The notes under the pieces are model-generated. The model did not search any database. It was given only the letters and a program-made list of their open reading frames with translations, and was not told the origin of the DNA. A DNA stretch of 14,540 bases, from assembly GCA_016935875.1 (NCBI GenBank), contig JAFGQD010000051.1, positions 1 to 14,540 of the forward strand. The letters run 5' to 3'. Every line of letters starts with the position of its first letter. Position 1 is the stretch's first letter. Source of the stretch: Deltaproteobacteria bacterium (GTDB lineage: Bacteria > Desulfobacterota > Syntrophia > Syntrophales > UBA2210). Positions 1-6,389 of this stretch are shown here, in pieces. Both the position numbers and the translations under genes were made by a program.

Positions 1-318
1 CAGGTCTGCCATTCCCGACGCAACCCAGTAATAGCCCGTAAAGGCCAGGGATATTCCCGTTGAACCGCATGTTTCCGTCTTCAATATGGGTTTACCCACC
101 GATCGTAAGACTTCGGCAAAGTAAAAATGCGTGAGTGCAACCCCCTCCATCATGGAAGGCATGGTGCCTGAGACAACTCCATCAATGTCGTCGGGAGATA
201 TTCCCGTATTTTCAAAGACGGCATCAACGGCCTCTTTTACGAGTTCCGGATAGGTGACGTCGAATCTCCTTCCATGGTTGGTCTGTGCTGATCCTATTAT
301 TGCAACTGGTCTTCCCAT
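1..318 (-). CDS. Thiolase-family acyltransferase, N-terminal part (cut by window edge)
   Basis: This is the first 106 codons of a thiolase-fold protein; the rest lies beyond position 1. The N-terminus MGRPVAIIGSAQTNHG is the usual opening beta strand of SCP-x/acetyl-CoA-acetyltransferase-like thiolases, and SPDDIDGVVSG (about 41-51) is the typical following motif. TETCGSTG places a Cys at residue 84, the expected site of the acyl-accepting nucleophile, and it is followed by the helix ending in VASGMAD. It is therefore the only thiolase-fold protein in the window that keeps the Cys. The start is supported by a TAGGAGGGA ribosome binding site just upstream, which overlaps the stop codon of the preceding gene (stop at 328-330, ATG at 318). 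It follows a Cys-less thiolase-like gene, repeating the order of the other thiolase pair (8738 to 6390). Likely role, inferred: acyl-CoA thiolysis or Claisen condensation with a DUF35 partner. The histidine and C-terminal motifs cannot be checked here. Confidence 0.9.
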   Translation of the reverse strand, partial: MGRPVAIIGSAQTNHGRRFDVTYPELVKEAVDAVFENTGISPDDIDGVVSGTMPSMMEGVALTHFYFAEVLRSVGKPILKTETCGSTGISLAFTGYYWVASGMADL

Positions 319-327
319 AATTCCCTC

Positions 328-1470
328 CTAACTGCCTATGATCGCCACGGCATGGCATTGTCCTGCGAATCCGTGTGTCGAATGGGCCAGGGCCGTATGT
401 ATCTTACTATCGAGCTGCCGCTCACCGGCCTGCCCCCTGATCTGTAAGAACCCCTCGGCAAGACGGTAGAGGCCTCGTGTGACATAGGGATTTGACGCAA
501 GCACACCACCCGAAGGATTGACGGGTATTTCGCCATTTCGTGCCGTGGCACCACTGTCCAGAAATTTTCCACCTTCTCCCCGGCCGCAGAAACCAAGATC
601 CTCATACCAGAGTAACTCCTGAAACGCATAAGGCTCGCATATTTCAGCGACATCGATCTCCTTTTTCGGATCCTTGATTCCAGCCGCATCGTAGGCCCTT
701 TTAGCCGCATTCTTCAGCTGTCCCTCGAGAAGATCTCTGTCGCCAAGATAGAATTTATCCATTGAAGAGCCGTACCCTTTGAACCATACAGGCTTGTCCG
801 TCAGTTTTTTCGCCACATCTTCCTTTGCCAGAAGCATCGCGATCATACCTTCCGACTTTGGCGCACACTCCATGGCCTTGAGCGGATCCATAACCACCTC
901 CGAGGCAAGGACATCATCGACGGTCACCTTCTTTTTCACATGGGCATATGGATTTCCCAGGGCGTTTTCAAGGTTTTTCACGACCACGCCGGCACACTGT
1001 TCATCCGTTATGCCGAAGCGATCCATATACTCCCTCTTCTGAAGCGCAGCCGCCACGGTTTCATTCAGCCCCATCTGCCGCTGGTAGAATGGATCGGTGA
1101 AGAAATGCGTCAGCATATCGTCATCGGGATTTTCCGATCCCTTGCATACCCCGAGAACGAGGGCCGTATCATGATTACCGCTCAGTATGCGCATTACCGC
1201 ATAGATAAAGGCAAAGAGCGACTCTCCGTCCTGCCGGGAACCGTTCTTCAGGAAGGCAGCCCCGGCATCCCAGTAATATGAATTCGCGCATGACACTCCA
1301 CCATGAAACACATCCGATGAAGCACTGATGATGGTGCTCACATCATCCCGTTTTAATCCGGCCTTATCGAGCACTTCTTTCGAAACCCTGAACACCTGAT
1401 CGAGAAAGTAGTCCTTGGTTTCAACACCGGGCGTCATGGCAACTTCGACTATCCCGACTCGATTCGTCAT
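328..1470 (-). CDS. Thiolase-like protein lacking the nucleophilic cysteine (pair 2)
   Basis: A 380-residue thiolase-fold protein, full length for the SCP-x/lipid-transfer thiolase group. The start is set at the ATG ending at 1470 because AAGGAGGAAG lies just upstream; an ATG 8 codons earlier has no such site. Where thiolases carry the nucleophilic Cys this protein has RQDGES (about 79-84), so an Asp/Gly occupies the position. The C-terminal motif is NPSGGVLASNP, with Asn where classical thiolases have the catalytic His of GHP. The fold markers SGNHDTALVLGV (97-108) and IDVAEICEPYAFQ are intact. It is clearly a paralogue of the product at 7596-8738, with the same length and shared blocks such as DPFYxRxxGL and YFLGDRDL. 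The stop overlaps the ribosome binding site of the next thiolase. Inferred role: non-catalytic partner, or a retro-aldolase in the manner of Ltp2-type thiolase-like enzymes that work with DUF35 proteins. The exact reaction is unknown. Confidence 0.88.
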   Translation of the reverse strand: MTNRVGIVEVAMTPGVETKDYFLDQVFRVSKEVLDKAGLKRDDVSTIISASSDVFHGGVSCANSYYWDAGAAFLKNGSRQDGESLFAFIYAVMRILSGNHDTALVLGVCKGSENPDDDMLTHFFTDPFYQRQMGLNETVAAALQKREYMDRFGITDEQCAGVVVKNLENALGNPYAHVKKKVTVDDVLASEVVMDPLKAMECAPKSEGMIAMLLAKEDVAKKLTDKPVWFKGYGSSMDKFYLGDRDLLEGQLKNAAKRAYDAAGIKDPKKEIDVAEICEPYAFQELLWYEDLGFCGRGEGGKFLDSGATARNGEIPVNPSGGVLASNPYVTRGLYRLAEGFLQIRGQAGERQLDSKIHTALAHSTHGFAGQCHAVAIIGS

Positions 1471-1494
1471 AATCTTCCTCCTTTTATTAAACAC

Positions 1495-2265
1495 TTATCT
1501 GCCAATAATATACCGATAGGGATCGACCTCTTCCCTCAGTATTCTCAGCTCCTTCTCGGTGGGAGGCATGGTTTCCACTATTTTGGCCCCCTGGAGAAGT
1601 TCAAAACCGCAGTTTTCCTGGATGTCTTTAAAGGAATATCCGGGACTGACGGATATGGTCCTCATACGTTTGGTTTCAGGTTCAAAATCCATAACACCCA
1701 TATTCGTGATGATCTTGTAGGGTCCGGCATCCAGAGGCAGCCCGGCTTTCGCCCGTGAGTCCCCCCCTTCGATCCACCCCGGTGTCGTCACAAAATCAAC
1801 CTTTTCCACAAAACGCCGCGCGTCCTGGACCGTAAGAACCATCATCCTCCAGCAGAAGGATGCAAAATCATTTGCCCCTCCGCTTCCGGGAAGCCTCACC
1901 TTCGGGTGATCATAATCGTCACCGATTATGGTGGAGTTCAGGTTCCCGTACATATCGATCTGAGCGCCACCGAGAAAGGTATAGTCTACAAAACCGCGGC
2001 AACTGGTTTCCATGATTTCACACATCCCCGACGCCATCACCGCCTTGTAAAAGGTCCTGGAATCGCCGACAGAGATGGGCATCTCCGGCAATATCGGGTT
2101 TACACCCCCCGCCTCAAACATGATCACCAGATTGGGGGCATCCGTCTTCTGCGCAAGCATGGCGGCCGCGCAGGGAGCGCCGGTCCCGACCCCTACCGTG
2201 GAGCCGTCTTCCAGTTCCCGTGCCGCCACACATATCATCATTTCCATTACATTATAGTCCGCCAT
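1495..2265 (-). CDS. CoA-transferase subunit B, glutaconate CoA-transferase-like
   Basis: A 256-residue class I CoA-transferase beta subunit. It matches GctB of glutaconate CoA-transferase along its length: VGVGTGAP (24-31), a glutamate at residue 51 in VIMFEAGG, the GGAQIDMYGNLNST block (99-112), GSGGAN (127-132) and EEVDPYRYI near the C-terminus. Glu51 lies where GctB has the glutamate that forms the gamma-glutamyl-CoA thioester, so true CoA-transferase activity is expected; this separates it from IpdB-type ring hydrolases, which lack that residue. The start overlaps the end of subunit A by 14 bases and has a GGAGGCGGAAA ribosome binding site inside that gene, a standard arrangement for stoichiometric heteromer subunits. 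It should activate an acid using acetyl-CoA, acetoacetyl-CoA or another CoA donor. The substrate is not readable. Confidence 0.92.
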   Translation of the reverse strand: MADYNVMEMMICVAARELEDGSTVGVGTGAPCAAAMLAQKTDAPNLVIMFEAGGVNPILPEMPISVGDSRTFYKAVMASGMCEIMETSCRGFVDYTFLGGAQIDMYGNLNSTIIGDDYDHPKVRLPGSGGANDFASFCWRMMVLTVQDARRFVEKVDFVTTPGWIEGGDSRAKAGLPLDAGPYKIITNMGVMDFEPETKRMRTISVSPGYSFKDIQENCGFELLQGAKIVETMPPTEKELRILREEVDPYRYIIGR

Positions 2266-3256
2266 TTTCCGCCTCCTTGTGGAGCAAAAATTCTTTCATG
2301 CGCAGTTCATACATCCTGGCTACTCCGCCATTGAGTGCTATATACTCGAAATTGTCTGCACAGTTATAAATGTTGCGTTTCAGAAATTCTTTGAATTCTT
2401 CGGGATCCTTTTCGGCTTTCAGCCACGCCTGCAGGTGATCCTCGTCTGAGAAATACTCATACGGCATGGTTCCCGGATAGGCTCCAAAGGGAATCTCGCA
2501 TACGGCATCAACCAGGTAATAGGGAATTTTCGTACTTGTCGGATCTCGACGGATCTCTTCATTGGGAATCAACCGTTCCGTTGTAATGATCAGATGCTTG
2601 GAGGCCCGGGCAAGATCATCATCGGAGATCATAATTCCTTTTATTCGACAGTTACCGAACACATCGGCCTCATGGACATGAATAACCGATACGTCGGGGT
2701 AGAGAGCGGGTTGCAGCGTCATCTTCTTGCCCGTGAAGGGACATGCTACCACCTTAGCGCCGCTATGCTTCAAGGTGTCAGTGCCGAGCATATTGCGCGT
2801 AGGCACAAAAGGCACTCCCATGGCCGCTGCCTTTAATCTGGCCGCGAGGCTGTAATTTGTCCATTCGGAAATTTCCACTTTTCCGCTCTGCATGTATTTC
2901 CGCGCGCATTGTGAAAGCCCCCGTGCCTCAAGACCGATTATGTAGGCAATGTCCAGTCTGTCAAATACCTCACCTGCCGAGAGAATCTGAAAGTCATGGG
3001 TCGACGTATGTCCCGCAAATCCCATATTCTTTCTTCCCTGGCGAACAATCTCATGGCAGGCGGCAATGGGTGTCCTGTTCGCTCCGAAACCCCCTATCGC
3101 CAGATAATCACCATCATGGACAAATGTTTCAACGGCCATCTTCAGGCTCATCAGCTTGTTTTTCATCTTCCGCGACTTCTTGCGGAAAAACGCCCTCGCC
3201 TTGTCCGGATCCGGATCCGTGAAAAGACGTCCCTTCCCTTCCTCGATTACATCCAT
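2252..3256 (-). CDS. CoA-transferase subunit A, glutaconate CoA-transferase-like
   Basis: A 334-residue class I CoA-transferase alpha subunit resembling GctA. Recognisable blocks are MSLKMAVETFVHDGDYLAIGG (core begins near residue 36), ANRTPIAACHEIVRQG, a MGVPFVPTRNMLGTD segment, VSVIHVHEADVFGNCRI, and ITTERLIPNEEIRRDPT followed by VDAVCEIPFGAYP. The region before residue 36 is a charged Lys/Arg-rich extension not present in short GctA proteins; the ATG is nevertheless well supported by a GGAGGAG site 6-12 bases upstream. That site lies in the tail of the decayed ligase ORF, whose TAG directly abuts this ATG. With subunit B it forms a heteromeric enzyme that moves CoA between carboxylic acids. 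Because the ligase just upstream is broken, this enzyme is the only visible route for activating the pathway's substrate. The related IpdA family (steroid ring hydrolase) is an alternative, made unlikely by the intact glutamate in subunit B. Confidence 0.92.
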   Translation of the reverse strand: MDVIEEGKGRLFTDPDPDKARAFFRKKSRKMKNKLMSLKMAVETFVHDGDYLAIGGFGANRTPIAACHEIVRQGRKNMGFAGHTSTHDFQILSAGEVFDRLDIAYIIGLEARGLSQCARKYMQSGKVEISEWTNYSLAARLKAAAMGVPFVPTRNMLGTDTLKHSGAKVVACPFTGKKMTLQPALYPDVSVIHVHEADVFGNCRIKGIMISDDDLARASKHLIITTERLIPNEEIRRDPTSTKIPYYLVDAVCEIPFGAYPGTMPYEYFSDEDHLQAWLKAEKDPEEFKEFLKRNIYNCADNFEYIALNGGVARMYELRMKEFLLHKEAENGGL

Positions 3257-3781
3257 CTAAACACTCCTCCTTCTATAATATTCAGTGCCATAAGATACTC
3301 TTCTTGTCACCTGTAACCACACACAGTCCGAATAACGGGCCCTCGATAAAAGACTTTCCATATTTTGAGGCTCGATATTTTTCCACCCGGCGTGATAATC
3401 AGACTTTTCTCCCGATTCGTTATCTTGAGAAACCAGTATGTTAAAGGTTGAAACCTTGACAGGGACATCAAGAATCTTTTGAAGAGTTGTCTTGTCTTTG
3501 GAAATATAGATCTTTGATTCTGAATTGCAGATACTGTATCCGGCTTCATGGGCGGGAAGATCGGATTCGATCCATTCACGCCTGTTCTGAGCAGGAAGTG
3601 ACACTCCGTCACCCTTTCCGACACCCAGACGGTAAAGACCGAGACCGACGGCACGGGCCGACTCATCGTATTTCCGCCAGGAAATACCCTGCCGGACCCC
3701 ATCGACTCGTTTCTCCACGGCACGTCTGTCGCCATATCTCCGGCCCTGCTCCCGAAGTATTGCGGACAGATTGGCTCCCAT
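3257..3781 (-). pseudogene. Remnant of an AMP-forming acyl-CoA synthetase (ANL family)
   Basis: The 174-codon ORF begins like a long-chain acyl-CoA synthetase: NLSAILREQGRRYGDRRAV, ISWRKYDESARAVGLGLYRLGVGKGDGV, then an alignable AQNRREWIESDLPAHEAGY. Intact enzymes continue with about 10-15 residues (the VPxYPT...EQ segment) before an NSESK motif; here GYSICNSESK follows directly, suggesting an internal deletion. The remaining KDKTTLQKILDV region is family-like. The ORF ends about where the ATP-binding TSGTTG motif should start, with unrelated residues (YYRRRSV) and a TAG touching the ATG of the CoA-transferase gene. Full-length family members are about 550-650 residues, so most of the adenylation domain and the whole C-terminal domain are missing. 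It still has a purine-rich ribosome binding region (AAAAAAGGGGGGAAC) and may be translated, but cannot be an active ligase. A function as a small protein cannot be excluded. Confidence 0.8.
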
Positions 3782-3807
3782 TATGTTCCCCCCTTTTTTA
3801 ACACGTA

Positions 3808-3830
3808 CGCCTCCTCACGATAAGGAGGCG
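3808..3830 (-). promoter_or_regulatory. Stem-loop between the BKACE gene and the ligase remnant
   Basis: A perfect 8-base stem (CGCCTCCT / AGGAGGCG) with a 7-base loop starts 11 bases after the BKACE stop codon. No U-run follows on the minus strand (the sequence continues GTACGTGTTAAAAAAGG), so it is not a standard intrinsic terminator. The 3' arm contains AGGAGG, so the stem would hide a Shine-Dalgarno-like sequence. Inferred roles: mRNA 3'-end protection or processing between operon segments, or weak attenuation. Confidence 0.55.
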
Positions 3831-3841
3831 CCCCCCAGTGT

Positions 3842-4705
3842 TTACTTCTGTTTGATGCCCATTATCTCCCTTGCTTCATCCGGCGTGGCGGGCTCCCTTC
3901 CGAAGATGGAAGCTATCTTAACGGCCCACTCGACCTGCTCGTAGCTCCCCTTTGCCAGCTCGCCATTCGGCACACGGATGCTATCCTCAAGACCGACTCT
4001 CATATGTCCGCCCATAATGCACGACAAGGTGATGGCGGGAAACTGTTCGGGACCAACGCCACAGGTGGTGAAATTGGCGCCTTCCGGAATCGCATTCATC
4101 ATGGCAACAAAGGTATCCGGCCTGAAGCGCTGCCCCCCTGCGACACCCCAGACGAAATTGAAGTTCATGGGATCGGAAAACATGCCCTGTTTCCCTATCA
4201 ACAGGGCGTTGTCAAGTCCGCCCATATCATAACACTCGATCTCAGGCTTGACTCCATTCTCCTCCATGGTCTTACCGAAGTCCTGGAGCATCGTGAAGGT
4301 GTTCTCGAAGACATAGTCGATCATAATCTGTCCCGAATTTCTGTCCAAAATACCGAAATTCATGGTGTTGGTATTGAGTGACGCCATGGCCGGCTTGACC
4401 GCCGCAATCTGCGCGATCCTCTGCTCTGCCGTTGCACCCATTCCCACGGCAGAACTGAGATTTACAATCAGCTCGGGAGTCTTTTCCTTGATGGCGTCAT
4501 GGGTCGCCCGTATTCTGTCAATATCGTATGTCGGCATGCCGGTGTCGTCCCTGGCATGGACGTGGACCATGGCGGCGCCCGCCTTGTAGCATCGTGCCGA
4601 CTCCTCAGCGAATTCCTCAGGAGTATGAGGCACGGCGGGATTTTGATTCCTGAACGTTCCCGCCCCGGCTAACGCTGCGCAAATGATGACTTTCTTTTCT
4701 GACAT
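3842..4705 (-). CDS. BKACE-family beta-keto acid cleavage enzyme (DUF849)
   Basis: A 287-residue TIM-barrel protein of the BKACE family, full length. Members such as Kce condense a beta-keto acid with acetyl-CoA and release acetoacetate plus the shortened acyl-CoA, using a divalent metal, usually Zn. Visible signatures are an N-terminal VIICAALAGAGT strand, PHTPEEFAEES, the metal-binding HVHARD (His48, His50), the EIECYD segment, GVGPEQFPA, and GGHMRVGLED (232-241), where Glu240 supplies the remaining metal ligand and Arg236 belongs to the substrate site. The start has AGAGGAGAAAT just upstream. It lies between a DUF35 protein and the ligase remnant plus CoA-transferase. The product acetoacetate (or its CoA ester after CoA transfer) would be a natural substrate for the CoA-transferase and thiolases of the same operon. 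The beta-keto acid it uses cannot be predicted, as the family is broad. Confidence 0.93.
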   Translation of the reverse strand: MSEKKVIICAALAGAGTFRNQNPAVPHTPEEFAEESARCYKAGAAMVHVHARDDTGMPTYDIDRIRATHDAIKEKTPELIVNLSSAVGMGATAEQRIAQIAAVKPAMASLNTNTMNFGILDRNSGQIMIDYVFENTFTMLQDFGKTMEENGVKPEIECYDMGGLDNALLIGKQGMFSDPMNFNFVWGVAGGQRFRPDTFVAMMNAIPEGANFTTCGVGPEQFPAITLSCIMGGHMRVGLEDSIRVPNGELAKGSYEQVEWAVKIASIFGREPATPDEAREIMGIKQK

Positions 4706-4749
4706 AACAATTTCTCCTCTTTTCTAATAATTTTTCGTACTTTGTTGGT

Positions 4750-5214
4750 CTAGACGGGTTCGAAGTGATCGAGGTCCCGTATTGTGTTCGTTGTTTCCCC
4801 GGCAAAGACGGCCTTTACCTTCATTCCCACCTTCACGTCTCCAACATCAATACCCTCCACGATATGGGGAAAGGGCGTGTCGGCGCCGTCAACTTTTATC
4901 AGCGCGAGAATATACGGTGCCCTCCTCGGCAGATGTTTGTCATTATAATTGACCACGGTGTAATTCATAACGACCCCTTCATTGGAGAGTTCCACCCAGC
5001 TTTCGTCCAGCTTCGAAAGACACTTTTCGCAATACTCCCGGGGCGGGACAAAGACCTTGTCGCATTTTTCGCACCTGACACCGAGAATCTTATTCTCATC
5101 CCGAAGTGCAATGATGAACTTTGATCCCACCCTCCCGGCAAAATACTGGTTGGGAAGGGCCATTTTGCCTGTCATGACCTTACAATTTTTTGTATTTTCA
5201 TAGGATATTTCCAT
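4750..5214 (-). CDS. Stand-alone Zn-ribbon/OB-fold protein (DUF35)
   Basis: A 154-residue protein with a short N-terminal segment, a rubredoxin-like zinc ribbon and an OB fold. Four cysteines form CxxC-x10-CxxC (Cys48, Cys51, Cys62, Cys65) around the family motif FVPPREYC. The OB part runs from about 73 to 150, including GVVMNYTVVNYN and VGMKVKAVF. Family members do not catalyse on their own: they bind thiolase-fold enzymes and shape the acyl-CoA site, as in archaeal thiolase/HMG-CoA synthase complexes, BbsAB and Ltp2-ChsH2. Its ATG at 5214 is served by AAGGAGGAAC overlapping the end of the upstream SCP2-DUF35 gene, so the two are probably translated together. With two thiolase pairs and two DUF35 modules in the operon, one module per pair is a reasonable guess. 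Confidence 0.92.
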   Translation of the reverse strand: MEISYENTKNCKVMTGKMALPNQYFAGRVGSKFIIALRDENKILGVRCEKCDKVFVPPREYCEKCLSKLDESWVELSNEGVVMNYTVVNYNDKHLPRRAPYILALIKVDGADTPFPHIVEGIDVGDVKVGMKVKAVFAGETTNTIRDLDHFEPV

Positions 5215-5230
5215 TGATATTGTTCCTCCT

Positions 5231-6388
5231 TCAGTCGGCGATCTCGAAATACAGGAGATCCTTGTAACTCCCCGTCCTCTTCTCAGACCAAACAGGCCGT
5301 ACCTTCATCCCCGGTTTGATACGATCGATATCCCTGGGGTTCAGATCATGGGCAAAACTCTCGTCCCGAGAGGCCCCGTCCAGAACCATGAATAGTGCCG
5401 TATAAGGAGTCTCCCGGATCTTTCCCGTCAGAGGATCCGGACTCGCATAATAGACGACATCGATCAGTGTTACCATCGCGTCGGGACCGACCTCAACGAG
5501 TTCGTTGCAGCGCACCCTGCACTGTGCACAGATTTCACGGGGCGGTACCAGGGTCCTCCCGCACTCGGGACATTTGGCGGCATAGAACTTCTTCTCCTTG
5601 AGACCGTTAAACCATGTGCCCATGAGAGGTCCGGTCGCATAACGCTGGTTAATGGAAGGTACGCACTTGAGAGATATGAGTTCTTCACCCTGTTCTTCTA
5701 CGGCTCCTTCGGCCACATACTTTTCAAAAAGAGACGAGGATTTACCTGCGGCACCAATATCCCCGTCAATCTTTACCTGTCCGGAAGTAAACGCCGTTGC
5801 CCCGTCCAGCTTGCCCTGGTTAAGATCAACAAACACCTGTGCCTCCATACGCATGACGACGGTACAATCATCATCCAGAACGTCCTTCAGGGCACAGGTC
5901 TGGTCTTTTACCACTACCGTCCACTGTCCGCCACCATCCCCTGAAAGATCGTAACCGATTTTAATATCAACTCCTTCGGCCTTCTCAGGGCGAAAACGTT
6001 CTTCCACAGATTCCACAATAGAGCTGGCTTTGACCACTGGTTTAAAGGGCCGAAATGCCTTCGGGAGGACGGCAATGAGAACTGTAAGATCACCATCAAC
6101 CTTGATACTTCCCGATGAGAAAGCCTCTCCCGCGTCTATTTTTCCCAAGGTTACGCCTACAAATGTTTCCGCGTTCGCGTTTAAAACCGCCGTGCAGTCA
6201 GTGACCTCACCATCCATATCCTCGGTCTTCAGAGTCCCTTCTTTTATTGTAACTTTCCAATGACCGCCACCCTCCCCGCTGATATTATATCCGATCGTTA
6301 CATCCACATCCACCGTACCCTCGGGAAGAAAGCGCTCCTCCATGGTATTGAATATATCTTCAACTGCCGTTCCAAAGTATTGAGCCAT
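5231..6388 (-). CDS. Tandem SCP2 domains fused to a Zn-ribbon/OB (DUF35) module
   Basis: A 385-residue three-part protein. Residues 1-115 and 120-225 are two SCP2-like lipid-binding domains, recognisable by paired motifs: GYNISGEGGGHWKVTIKEG and GYDLSGDGGGQWTVVVKD, then GKIDAGEAFSSGSIKVDGD and GKLDGATAFTSGQVKIDGD. Residues about 240-385 form a DUF35 module with a zinc ribbon (Cys273, Cys276, Cys287, Cys290; CxxC-x10-CxxC around TLVPPREIC) and an OB fold ending YKDLLYFEIAD. SCP2 domains bind lipids or fatty acyl-CoA, and DUF35 modules dock onto thiolase-fold enzymes. I infer that this protein presents a hydrophobic acyl-CoA to the thiolase pair encoded immediately upstream. The ATG follows the thiolase stop by one base (TGA-A-ATG) with an AGGAGG site inside the thiolase gene, which implies translational coupling and a complex. 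No signal peptide or membrane segment is seen. Confidence 0.9.
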   Translation of the reverse strand: MAQYFGTAVEDIFNTMEERFLPEGTVDVDVTIGYNISGEGGGHWKVTIKEGTLKTEDMDGEVTDCTAVLNANAETFVGVTLGKIDAGEAFSSGSIKVDGDLTVLIAVLPKAFRPFKPVVKASSIVESVEERFRPEKAEGVDIKIGYDLSGDGGGQWTVVVKDQTCALKDVLDDDCTVVMRMEAQVFVDLNQGKLDGATAFTSGQVKIDGDIGAAGKSSSLFEKYVAEGAVEEQGEELISLKCVPSINQRYATGPLMGTWFNGLKEKKFYAAKCPECGRTLVPPREICAQCRVRCNELVEVGPDAMVTLIDVVYYASPDPLTGKIRETPYTALFMVLDGASRDESFAHDLNPRDIDRIKPGMKVRPVWSEKRTGSYKDLLYFEIAD

Positions 6389-6389
6389 T

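Noticed and set aside
3307..3735. A 142-codon minus-strand frame overlapping the ligase remnant in another frame, considered as a frameshifted continuation.
   Set aside because: Its translation does not contain ANL motifs such as the ATP-binding loop, so it does not restore the ligase. The remnant cannot be explained by one frameshift.
3801..3840. The hairpin as an intrinsic terminator, and GTG at 3804-3806 (minus strand) as a seven-codon leader ending TAA at the ligase ATG.
   Set aside because: No U-run follows the stem on either strand, and a seven-codon frame with its Shine-Dalgarno hidden in the stem is too short to support.
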